In this document: positions 1 through 7,990 of the stretch, piece after piece
How positions within the stretch are numbered: the first letter of the stretch is position 1
Layout of the letters: every line of letters starts with the position of its first letter
From: Caldifarciminota bacterium
GTDB lineage: Bacteria > Hydrothermota > Hydrothermia > LBFQ01 > DSFT01
Assembly: GCA_025060695.1 (NCBI GenBank)
Contig: JANXBH010000004.1
Location: 36,035-100,034 of the forward strand
Reading direction: 5' to 3'
Length of the DNA: 64,000 bases
Notes under the pieces: generated by a model
What the model was told of the DNA's origin: nothing
Database searches by the model: none
What the model saw: the letters and a program-made list of their open reading frames with translations, nothing else
Program-made: the position numbers and the translations under genes

Positions 1-36
1 TATAAACAATACCAAAATGCTATAGGGGGTGGCAAT

Positions 37-1305
37 ATGCTGTTAAAGGAATTAAAACAGAAGAAACTTTCAGAACTATACGAAATAGCGAAGCAGATGA
101 ATATAGAAGGATATGAAAACTTGAAAAAGGAAGAGTTAATAAGAAAAATAATAGAAAACACTACAACTGAAGAGGGTCTCGTATTTAAGGAAGGTCTTTT
201 GGATATTATACCAGAAGGAGGATATGGATTTTTAAGACTACCTAGTCAAAACTTTCAGCAAAGCCCAGAAGACATCTATGTTTCTCCTGTTATTATAAAA
301 AAACATAAATTAAAAGAAGGGGATATGATTGCAGGATTTGTAAAAGTTCCAAAAGAAAATGAGAAATACCATTCACTTGTAAAAATAGAAACTATAAATG
401 ATGTAGAAGTAGACAAAATTATAGAAAGAAGAGAATTTGAAAAACTTACACCATTTTATCCAACACAAAAGATAAACCTTGAAATTCCTGGAGACGAAGA
501 CTTATCAAGAAGAATAATAGACTTATTTATTCCTATAGGAAAAGGACAAAGAGGATTAATTGTTTCACCACCAAGAGCAGGAAAAACTATACTTTTGCAA
601 AAAATTGCCCAAAGCATAGTAATAAATCATCCTGAAATTTACTTAATTATACTACTTATTGACGAGAGACCTGAAGAAGTAACTGATATGAAAAGACTTG
701 TCCCCGAAGCGGAGATTTACTATTCTACCTTTGACCAACCTGCAGAAAAACATGCATATATTGCGGATATAGTCCTTGAGAGAGCAAAAAGATTAGCAGA
801 AATGGGAAAAGATGTAGTAATACTATTAGATTCACTTACAAGATTTTCAAGAGCTCACAATGTAATAACACCGCACTCAGGAAGAACTATGACAGGTGGT
901 CTTGATGCAGCAGCATTAATAAAGCCTAAGAAATTCTTCGGTAGTGCAAGAAACCTTGAGGAAGGAGGAAGCCTTACGATTATTGCAACCGCATTAATAG
1001 AAACAGGGTCAAGAATGGACGATGTAATATATGAAGAATTTAAAGGAACAGGAAATATGGAAATAGTATTAGATAGAAGATTAGCTGATAGAAGAATTTT
1101 CCCTGCAATTGACTTAAATAAGAGCGGGACAAGAAGAGAAGAATTTTTATTATCTAAGGAAGTATTAGAGAAAGTTTGGACCTTAAGAAAGGCTATATCA
1201 AGTAAAGATCCAGTAGACGCTATGGAATTTTTAATAAATAAAATGAAAAGGACAAACTCAAATAAGGAATTTTTAGAGCTATTAGAAATGGAATTGAAAT
1301 TATAA
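37..1305 (+). CDS. rho: Transcription termination factor Rho
   Basis: Hexameric RNA-dependent ATPase/helicase that ends transcription of untranslated RNA. The 422-residue product has the Rho N-terminal helical domain (about 5-45), the cold-shock-like RNA-binding domain (about 50-120, with GYGFLR) and a RecA-type ATPase: Walker A SPPRAGKT at 177-184, DERPEEV at 210-216 and Walker B VVILLDSLTR at 260-269. Length is normal. The start is preceded by a GGGGGTG ribosome-binding site rather than the upstream -10 motif seen at most unit-leading genes here, so rho may be an internal gene of an operon that begins before the window. It ends one base from the convergent aminopeptidase. Identification is secure. 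Confidence 0.97.
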   Translation: MLLKELKQKKLSELYEIAKQMNIEGYENLKKEELIRKIIENTTTEEGLVFKEGLLDIIPEGGYGFLRLPSQNFQQSPEDIYVSPVIIKKHKLKEGDMIAGFVKVPKENEKYHSLVKIETINDVEVDKIIERREFEKLTPFYPTQKINLEIPGDEDLSRRIIDLFIPIGKGQRGLIVSPPRAGKTILLQKIAQSIVINHPEIYLIILLIDERPEEVTDMKRLVPEAEIYYSTFDQPAEKHAYIADIVLERAKRLAEMGKDVVILLDSLTRFSRAHNVITPHSGRTMTGGLDAAALIKPKKFFGSARNLEEGGSLTIIATALIETGSRMDDVIYEEFKGTGNMEIVLDRRLADRRIFPAIDLNKSGTRREEFLLSKEVLEKVWTLRKAISSKDPVDAMEFLINKMKRTNSNKEFLELLEMELKL

Positions 1306-1306
1306 A

Positions 1307-2659
1307 CTATTCACTCTCAAGAAAAACTTTATAAGCTTTATATGTCATAAATAAATCAGCCTTAGAGCTTATTTCAAAAGGTGAGTGCATGTTCAATATT
1401 GGAGGACCTACATCTATTATGTCCATTCCATATTCTGCTAAAAACATTGCAACAGTTCCTCCACCACCTTCATCCACTTTTCCTAAAATACCTGTTTGCC
1501 ATATAACACCATTTTTATTAAATAAATTCCTGATATACGATGTATATTCTGCACTTGCTTCACTTGCATAGTATTTCCCCCCACTTCCTGTATATTTTAC
1601 TATTGCTACACCATGACCTAGCTTTGCACTATTCTTTAAATCATCAACTTCCTTAAAGTTAGGATTTACTGCGCTTGTTACATCTGCTGAAATGGCTCTT
1701 GAATTGTATAGTGAAATTTCTACATCATATGGCTTAATATCTTCCTCCATTTCAAGAATTTTTTTAACTACTATTTCTAAAAATTTACTCTTTGCAGATG
1801 TATTTCCAAATGAGCCAATTTCTTCTCTATCTACAAATAGTAGTAAAATTGGATGTATATTCTCCTTTATATCCATAAGTGCTTTCAAAGAACAAAATAC
1901 ACATATTCTATCATCTTGACCATAACCACCTATCAAGCTTTTGTCTATTCCAACATCCCTTGCTTTAAATGCAGGGACAATTTCAATATCAGCAGAAACT
2001 AAATCTTCCTCCTCTATTTCATACTTTTCTTTTAAAATATGTAATGCATATTTTTTAATTTCCTCTTCCTTTTCACCATCCATAGGAACACTACCAAACA
2101 GCACATCAAGTTTTTCTCCTGGCAATGCTTCATCTATCGGCTTATTTCCCTGAACTTTTCTTGAAAGATGTGGAAGTAAATCTGCTATGGTAAATACAGG
2201 GTCATCATTATCCTCACCAATTACTATGTACTGCTTTCTACCATATTTATTCAATATAACGCCGTGAATTGCTAAAGGAATTGAAAACCACTGATATTTT
2301 TTTATTCCACCATAGTACTGAGTATCTAATAAAACCAACTCACTATCTTCATATATTGGTCTTGGTTTTAAGTCAATTCTTGGACTATCAATGTGAGATA
2401 CAATTATATTAAAGCCTCCTTTTTGACTTCTTACTCCCTTTTTATATAGTGCAACTATCCTTTCTTTGTCTGAAAATATAAGTTTTTCAGATTTATTACT
2501 AAATCCATCTTTATATCCATTTTCAAGAGCTACACTAGTTATATAATTTACAACCTCTCTTTCAGTTTTACAGAGATTTAAAAATCTCTTATATTCTTCC
2601 GCGAAATTATATATCTGTTCTTTTTCTTGCGAAGATACTTTTTTCCATATGTTATTCAT
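1307..2659 (-). CDS. M18 family aminopeptidase (aspartyl aminopeptidase-like)
   Basis: Cytosolic metallopeptidase removing N-terminal residues from peptides; M18 enzymes are di-zinc, dodecameric proteins. The 450-residue product shows the family blocks SHIDSPRIDLKPRP (metal His/Asp), VDREEIGSFG (catalytic Glu pair), AISADVTSAVNP (metal Asp) and a C-terminal NMHSPFEISSKAD (metal His). It resembles the variant annotated as probable M18 aminopeptidase 1 in clostridia and Thermotoga. No signal peptide. The ATG is set by a -10-like element nine bases upstream, with no room for a Shine-Dalgarno. It diverges from the methylmalonyl-CoA mutase gene across a 94-bp spacer. Confidence 0.93.
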   Translation of the reverse strand: MNNIWKKVSSQEKEQIYNFAEEYKRFLNLCKTEREVVNYITSVALENGYKDGFSNKSEKLIFSDKERIVALYKKGVRSQKGGFNIIVSHIDSPRIDLKPRPIYEDSELVLLDTQYYGGIKKYQWFSIPLAIHGVILNKYGRKQYIVIGEDNDDPVFTIADLLPHLSRKVQGNKPIDEALPGEKLDVLFGSVPMDGEKEEEIKKYALHILKEKYEIEEEDLVSADIEIVPAFKARDVGIDKSLIGGYGQDDRICVFCSLKALMDIKENIHPILLLFVDREEIGSFGNTSAKSKFLEIVVKKILEMEEDIKPYDVEISLYNSRAISADVTSAVNPNFKEVDDLKNSAKLGHGVAIVKYTGSGGKYYASEASAEYTSYIRNLFNKNGVIWQTGILGKVDEGGGGTVAMFLAEYGMDIIDVGPPILNMHSPFEISSKADLFMTYKAYKVFLESE

Positions 2660-2668
2660 AATTTGAAA

Positions 2669-2674
2669 ATTTTA
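2669..2674 (-). promoter_or_regulatory. -10-like element of the M18 aminopeptidase gene
   Basis: TAAAAT on the minus strand, ending 9 nt before the ATG at 2659. Predicts a leaderless transcript. No clear -35 hexamer was seen by eye. Confidence 0.6.
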
Positions 2675-2738
2675 AGGTCATTAAGAAAAAGGAGTAAAGC
2701 TTTAGCTACAAATTTGAAACTATAAAGTTAAAATCCCT

Positions 2739-2744
2739 TAAAAT
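2739..2744 (+). promoter_or_regulatory. -10-like element of the methylmalonyl-CoA mutase gene
   Basis: TAAAAT ending 9 nt before the ATG at 2754. A TTGAAA lies about 19 bp upstream and could act as a weak -35. No riboswitch-sized leader fits between this element and the start. Confidence 0.6.
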
Positions 2745-2753
2745 TTTGTTTTT

Positions 2754-4325
2754 ATGAAAGAATTAAGGAGAAAATTTCTAACTCCTTCAAACATAGAAAT
2801 AAAAGAAGTATACGACAAGGAAGATTTAGGTGAAATTCAAATAGAAAAGCCCGGCGAATTTCCATATACAAGGGGCATTCATAAAAATATGTATAGAGGA
2901 AGATTATGGACTATGAGACAATACTCTGGATTTGGTAGTGCGGAAGAAACAAATGAAAGATTTAAATACTTATTATTACAAGGACAAACAGGATTATCAA
3001 CAGCTTTTGATTTACCTACACAACTTGGATATGACCCAGACGAACCATTTAGTGAAGGAGAAATAGGAAAAACTGGAGTTTCAATTTCAAATCCAATAGA
3101 CATGGACATATTATTTAAAGATATTCCACTTGATGTAGTTTCAACATCTATGACTATAAATGCTACTGCAGGAATACTACTTGGTCTATATATTTATATC
3201 GCAAAACAAAGAAATATAGAAATAGAGAAACTTTCAGGAACTACTCAAAATGATATATTAAAGGAGTTTGCTGCAAGAGGAAATTATATTTATCCAATTG
3301 AACCTTCAGTTAGACTTGTAGGAGATATTATAGAGTTTTGTTCTAAATATCTTCCAAAGTGGAACCCTATATCTATTTCAGGATATCACTATAGAGAAGC
3401 AGGAGCAAATGCAGTTCAAGAGCTTGCATTTACATTTGCTGATGCAATAGCATATGTAGAGGAAGTATTAAGAAGAGGTATTGATGTTGACGAATTTGCA
3501 CCAAGACTCTCGTTCTTCTTTAATGGACATATATACTTCTTTGAAGAAATAGCAAAATTTAGAGCTGCAAGAAGAATATGGGCTAAGATTATGAAGTATA
3601 AATTTAAAGCAAAGAATGAAAATTCATTAAAACTTAGATTTCATACCCAAACCGCAGGTTCATCCCTAACAGCTCAAGAACCAGAGAATAACATAATAAG
3701 AACAACGATAGAAGCACTTGCAGCAGTCTTGGGTGGGACCCAAAGTCTTCACACTAATTCTTATGATGAAGCACTTGCACTTCCAACAGAAAAATCAGCA
3801 AGAATAGCACTAAGAACACAACAGATAATTGCATACGAAAGTGGGGTTGCGGATACCGTGGATCCTTTAGCAGGTAGTTACTTTGTAGAAAAATTAACAA
3901 ATGAAATAGAAGAAAAAGTTTGGGAATATCTTGAGAAAATAGAGAAAATGGGTGGTGCTGTTGAGTGCATTAAAAATGGATATTTTCAAAATGAAATAGC
4001 CGAAAGTTCTTATAGATATCAAAAGGAAATAGAAAGTCGAGAAAGATACATCATCGGAGTAAATATATTTAAAACTGAAGAAAATCAAAAAATTGAAATA
4101 TTTAGACTACCCGATGAAGTAGTTGAAAAAATCCTAAGGAGAGTAAAAGACTTTAAAGAAAATAGAAGTAAAGGTTATATCAGTGCACTTGAAGAATTAA
4201 AGAAAAAAGCTAAAACAAATGAAAACTTAATGGCATATATTATAAGAGCAATAGAAGAAAAAGCAACATTAGGTGAGATTTCACATGCTTTAAGAGAAGT
4301 TTGGGGTGAATATGATAGAATATGA
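2754..4325 (+). CDS. Methylmalonyl-CoA mutase, catalytic (substrate-binding) subunit
   Basis: Adenosylcobalamin-dependent interconversion of (R)-methylmalonyl-CoA and succinyl-CoA, linking propionate and odd-chain or branched carbon to the TCA cycle. The 523-residue protein carries only the TIM-barrel catalytic part: the N-terminal FPYTRGIHKNMYRGRLW and QYSGFG blocks and the conserved RFHTQTAGSSLTAQEP and GGTQSLHTNSYDEALALPT blocks are visible. The B12-binding Rossmann domain found at the C-terminus of long mutases is absent, as in archaeal-type split enzymes, and no separate small subunit lies in this window. Its stop overlaps the start of the PhnD-like lipoprotein gene (ATGA). Confidence 0.95.
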   Translation: MKELRRKFLTPSNIEIKEVYDKEDLGEIQIEKPGEFPYTRGIHKNMYRGRLWTMRQYSGFGSAEETNERFKYLLLQGQTGLSTAFDLPTQLGYDPDEPFSEGEIGKTGVSISNPIDMDILFKDIPLDVVSTSMTINATAGILLGLYIYIAKQRNIEIEKLSGTTQNDILKEFAARGNYIYPIEPSVRLVGDIIEFCSKYLPKWNPISISGYHYREAGANAVQELAFTFADAIAYVEEVLRRGIDVDEFAPRLSFFFNGHIYFFEEIAKFRAARRIWAKIMKYKFKAKNENSLKLRFHTQTAGSSLTAQEPENNIIRTTIEALAAVLGGTQSLHTNSYDEALALPTEKSARIALRTQQIIAYESGVADTVDPLAGSYFVEKLTNEIEEKVWEYLEKIEKMGGAVECIKNGYFQNEIAESSYRYQKEIESRERYIIGVNIFKTEENQKIEIFRLPDEVVEKILRRVKDFKENRSKGYISALEELKKKAKTNENLMAYIIRAIEEKATLGEISHALREVWGEYDRI

Positions 4326-5149
4326 TATTTATAGTTCTCTTTATTCTTACATCTTGCAAGGAAAAGGAAGAGTTTATAATGGGTTATTATCCAAGTGCGG
4401 AAAGCGAAAAAGTAGTAGAAGATTTAAGTCCATTAGAAGAATACTTAGAAAAGAAACTCAATATAAAAATTAAACCATTTATAGCAACGGACTATACATC
4501 ACTTATTGAGGGTCTTTGCTCAGGGAAAATTGATGGTAGCTTTCTTTCGGCTTTGCCTTATGTAATTTCAAAGAGCAAGTGCAAAACAAAAATGATAGTT
4601 ACATCCTTAAGAAAAGATGGAACCATTTTCTATAAAACTTACTTTTTAGTAAACTTAAACAAACCATATAAAAACCTATATGACTTAAAGGGTAAAACTT
4701 GGGGAATTCCTGATATTGCATCCACAAGTGGATACTTATTCCCAGTCTTAAGAATGAATGAATTAGGTTTAAATCCTGATAAGGACTTTAAAAAGATACA
4801 GCTAAATACTCACGAAAATGTAATTATCGCGGTATATAATAATGAGATAGATTTTGGAACAATTTATTCAGATGCAAGAATAACACTAAAAGAAGAATAC
4901 CCAGATATTTTTGAAAAAACAAAAGTAATAGATAGCATAGGACCAATACCAAATGATGGTTTTGTAGTATCTTCAAGAGTAAATGAAAATTTAATTAAAG
5001 GACTAAAGGAAGCATTCCTGTCTATAAATAGCGATACAAATATATTAAACAGACTTAAAAAGTATGGATGGTATGGAGTGGTTGAAACGAACGACAGTAT
5101 ATATAATTTAGTGGAAAAGCTATATTTTGAGGTTTTAAAAGGCAAGTAA
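4322..5149 (+). CDS. PhnD-like phosphate/phosphonate ABC transporter substrate-binding lipoprotein
   Basis: Periplasmic binding protein of the PhnD/TauA-like fold, with PhnD-family features such as GYYPSAES, DYTSLIEGL, KIDGSFLSALPYV and LYDLKGKTWGIPDIASTSGYLFP. The N-terminus is a lipobox, LTSC, giving a Cys at residue 12 after an unusually short stretch without any Lys or Arg. A TAG two codons upstream in frame excludes a longer signal. No permease or ATPase gene is adjacent, so its partner transporter, or a sensing role, is unknown. Translationally coupled to the mutase gene; the convergent BtuF-like gene ends 3 bp away. Substrate is not predictable from sequence. Confidence 0.8.
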   Translation: MIFIVLFILTSCKEKEEFIMGYYPSAESEKVVEDLSPLEEYLEKKLNIKIKPFIATDYTSLIEGLCSGKIDGSFLSALPYVISKSKCKTKMIVTSLRKDGTIFYKTYFLVNLNKPYKNLYDLKGKTWGIPDIASTSGYLFPVLRMNELGLNPDKDFKKIQLNTHENVIIAVYNNEIDFGTIYSDARITLKEEYPDIFEKTKVIDSIGPIPNDGFVVSSRVNENLIKGLKEAFLSINSDTNILNRLKKYGWYGVVETNDSIYNLVEKLYFEVLKGK

Positions 5150-5152
5150 ATT

Positions 5153-5977
5153 TTATAAGATATCCTCTAATTTTTTCTTTATATATGGCAGAACCTCAGT
5201 AATAAAACTTGGACCATAATGAGCTATATAATCACCGGGTGTTAAAATAATTCTACTTTCCTTAACTGCCCTTAGTTCTCCAAGACCAATACTAATGTAT
5301 CTTTGAATCACTTCATCAAGAGTCGGTTTTTTTATTCTTTCAGCTTTCGGTTCATATATAATAATATCAGGGTCTATAAGTTTTACTTCTTCATAATTTG
5401 GGAAAAAGTAGCTTTGTCTTTCATTAATAAATATATTTTCAAGACCCAATATAAATAAGCCATGAGTAATGTATGAATTTGAGCCAAATGTAATCTCAGG
5501 TGCAAGGTCAATTTCAGCAAAGTATTTGGCTTTGATACTGTCCACTTTTAACTTATTTAAAATTTCAAGTAAACCCATAGTTTTCTCGTAAGCGATTTTT
5601 GAAATAGAAAACAGATTTCCAATTCTTATGATATTATCTAATATATCAAACACACTATTTGCAAGTTTTGTAGTAAATATCACAAACCCTGAGTTTATTA
5701 AATCTTCATATACTTTTCTTTGAACTCCAGATGTAGTTAAAACAACTTGTGGATTTAAACTTTTTAAAAGCTCCATATTTATTTTTAAATATCCTCCAAG
5801 TTTTGGTTTATTTCTTGCTTCCTTTGGTCTATAACAGTATGCACTCACTCCCACAACCCTTTCAAAAAGACCAAGAAAGTCCAATATATCAGTAATATCC
5901 GGTGCAAGCGAAACCACCCTCTCTATCTTATCCTTAATCTCAAATTCTACATTTAAAAATTCATTATAGAATTTCAT
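5153..5977 (-). CDS. BtuF-like (helical-backbone) cobalamin/Fe-siderophore-binding protein without signal peptide
   Basis: 274 residues of the periplasmic binding protein fold used by BtuF/FhuD: RVVSLAPDITDILDFLG at the start, VVGVSAYCYRP, LLKSLNPQVVLTT and a C-terminal AVKESRIILTPGDYIAHYGPS block. It lacks a hydrophobic N-terminus, so it appears cytosolic. Orphan BtuF-like proteins of this kind are often annotated as cobalamin-binding. It overlaps the upstream SARP-type regulator gene by 4 bp and lies convergent to the B12-dependent mutase unit, which suggests a link to B12 status. That link is an inference from context. No ABC permease is present nearby. Confidence 0.72.
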   Translation of the reverse strand: MKFYNEFLNVEFEIKDKIERVVSLAPDITDILDFLGLFERVVGVSAYCYRPKEARNKPKLGGYLKINMELLKSLNPQVVLTTSGVQRKVYEDLINSGFVIFTTKLANSVFDILDNIIRIGNLFSISKIAYEKTMGLLEILNKLKVDSIKAKYFAEIDLAPEITFGSNSYITHGLFILGLENIFINERQSYFFPNYEEVKLIDPDIIIYEPKAERIKKPTLDEVIQRYISIGLGELRAVKESRIILTPGDYIAHYGPSFITEVLPYIKKKLEDIL

Positions 5978-7968
5978 TTCAGCGCTTTTTCAATATAGCC
6001 ATTCCAAAAATCAATTCTATCATTCAAACCTTTCTGTTTAATCAAGTCCAAAAGCCTATTAAAAACTTTACTATCAAGATTTCTAAATAGCGAGCTTTCC
6101 AAATACGCAATAGCTAAATTTTCCATATTTTTCTTTATTAGCAAATCGGATAGAAGTAATATACCCTGAGAGAAAAGCTGTTTTAATCTTTCTCTTTCCG
6201 TATATATCCATTCCTCGTATAAATCGCCCTCAAGCAAGTCAGCACTATATAAATTAAATGCATGGATAATTTTAGATATTGAAGTTTCAGTCTCTTTATA
6301 ATATAGCGATATAGCGGACTTTATGGAATTTTCAAAATCTTGAATATCAATATAAAATCTTTCATCAGTAAAAAATCCATAGCTTCCTCCTGAACTTTTA
6401 ATAACATCACCATCTACAAGTATTTTCCTTATATTACTAACTATGGTATGTAGTTTTTGAGTAGCTTTTCTTTTGTCATCCTCTGACCATAAATCCTCAA
6501 ATATTCTTTCCTTTGGTATAAATTTATCTCTGTTTATTAGAAAATATTTAAAAACTCTTAAATTAATCGGCCTATCAAAGTCATCTTCGTATAAAGTTTT
6601 ACCACTTATAATAATCTTCAACTTACCAAACGCATATATTTCGTATTTCAATATCTTCTTTAGTCTTGTTAAAATTTTTACACTTTTAATTTTATCAATC
6701 CTTTGAAGCAAGTCATAGTCATCCATATATTCGTAAATATCCTTAATTTTAAAATCTTCTTCAAGATGGAACTTAACTATAAATTTCTTGAAGTTCTCAG
6801 AAACTTCTTTATTTCTTTCAACATACATTCTTATTACTGGTTTTATACTTTCAATAATTTCCCTATCTATGGTTTGATATAAAATTTCCTCATTTTCAAT
6901 TATCTTCAAAAATTCTTCATAAGCTTCATCTAATCTTTTACCGATAGCAAGCAAATAGCACTTATATATCATTGCTGACATTTTTTGATATTTAGATTTT
7001 GACATATTTATAACTTTTTGAATAAGGTTTATTGCTTCCTCTAAATTACCCTTCTTTTCCAGCAAAAATACCTTTGAAAATAGAAACTTTGCATTCTCCC
7101 TTCTTGATATTGATACTAATTTTTCATATTCATTTATCATATTTTGTGCCTTTTCCAATTGATTGTTTTTTAAGTAGTAAGAAATCAAGTAGTTTAGTGC
7201 ATTAGTTTGATTTAAGTAATTGTTTGACATTTTAGCATAATCAAGAGCAGCTATTAAATCCTGAACATTTACAGTATTTTCATAGTGAGATACAAAATAT
7301 TTATATAGAAAATACCTTGAAAGTGCACTTAAAGAGCCAATTCTCTTTGAAATTTCGTATGCATAACTTAATCTTAAACGAGCTTCAGCAAATCGATAGC
7401 TCATAGCAAAAAATGCACTATTATACAAAATTAGTCCAAAGTAGTGGTTTAGATTACCATAGTTCTTTAGTTCAATTTCTAATCTAAGCAATATTTTCTT
7501 AAATTCTTCCTTCTCGTACATTACGTCTAAGTTCCTATAGTAAGTAGCATCCAATATGGACTTATATACAAACAAATTCTTACTTAGAGCAAAATTTACA
7601 GCATTGTTGTATACGTCTTCTATCTCTTGAATTCTTCCTAACCTTACGAGGACATTTATTAGTAAAATATAGCTTTCAAGCTTTATATAATCCAACACTC
7701 TATCTGATGAAACTACTTCATATAGTATTTTCATAGCTTTTAATTCATCTAATTGATTGTATGCAATATATCCCTCTACAAACATAAAGTTATAGTCATT
7801 TTTGTATTTATTTGCAATTATCTTACAACCATTAAAGTCATCTAAAAATAATAACAAACAGCACTTTACAATATCCGCTTCATAATCCTCTAAGTTATAA
7901 TTTCTTAAATTATTCAAAATTTCTCTATAATTTCCAACTTCAAATATTTGAGAGAACAAATTTTGCAT
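5974..7968 (-). CDS. TPR-containing SARP/BTAD-family transcriptional regulator
   Basis: 664 residues. The N-terminal ~440 are TPR-like helical repeats. From about 443 there is a winged-helix DNA-binding domain of the OmpR/SARP type (FGKLKIIISGK, RVFKYFLINRDKFIPKERI, LHTIVSNIRKIL), followed by a bacterial transcriptional activation domain (about 541-650, with DLLEGDLYEEWIYTERERL). Known SARP proteins carry the DNA-binding domain at the N-terminus; here it is C-terminal. Likely a cytosolic activator acting through protein partners. It shares a 22-bp divergent promoter with the TPR gene at 7991, so that gene, and itself, are its most likely targets. Downstream it is coupled to the BtuF-like gene. 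Confidence 0.82.
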   Translation of the reverse strand: MQNLFSQIFEVGNYREILNNLRNYNLEDYEADIVKCCLLLFLDDFNGCKIIANKYKNDYNFMFVEGYIAYNQLDELKAMKILYEVVSSDRVLDYIKLESYILLINVLVRLGRIQEIEDVYNNAVNFALSKNLFVYKSILDATYYRNLDVMYEKEEFKKILLRLEIELKNYGNLNHYFGLILYNSAFFAMSYRFAEARLRLSYAYEISKRIGSLSALSRYFLYKYFVSHYENTVNVQDLIAALDYAKMSNNYLNQTNALNYLISYYLKNNQLEKAQNMINEYEKLVSISRRENAKFLFSKVFLLEKKGNLEEAINLIQKVINMSKSKYQKMSAMIYKCYLLAIGKRLDEAYEEFLKIIENEEILYQTIDREIIESIKPVIRMYVERNKEVSENFKKFIVKFHLEEDFKIKDIYEYMDDYDLLQRIDKIKSVKILTRLKKILKYEIYAFGKLKIIISGKTLYEDDFDRPINLRVFKYFLINRDKFIPKERIFEDLWSEDDKRKATQKLHTIVSNIRKILVDGDVIKSSGGSYGFFTDERFYIDIQDFENSIKSAISLYYKETETSISKIIHAFNLYSADLLEGDLYEEWIYTERERLKQLFSQGILLLSDLLIKKNMENLAIAYLESSLFRNLDSKVFNRLLDLIKQKGLNDRIDFWNGYIEKALK

Positions 7969-7975
7969 ATTACTT

Positions 7976-7981
7976 TAAAAT
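7976..7981 (+). promoter_or_regulatory. -10-like element of the TPR gene (bidirectional promoter)
   Basis: TAAAAT ending 9 nt before the ATG at 7991. It sits inside the near-palindrome CTTTAAAATTTTAAGG (7973-7988) that occupies most of a 22-bp divergent spacer. Confidence 0.6.
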
Positions 7982-7985
7982 TTTA
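7980..7985 (-). promoter_or_regulatory. -10-like element of the SARP-type regulator gene (bidirectional promoter)
   Basis: TAAAAT read on the minus strand, 11 nt before the ATG at 7968. It overlaps the plus-strand element by two bases, so both directions use the same melted region. Confidence 0.55.
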
Positions 7986-7990
7986 AGGCT

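Noticed and set aside
2660-2753. Cobalamin riboswitch upstream of the mutase
   Set aside because: Only 94 bp are shared by two divergent promoters and the -10-like element leaves no leader; no B12-box-like sequence seen.
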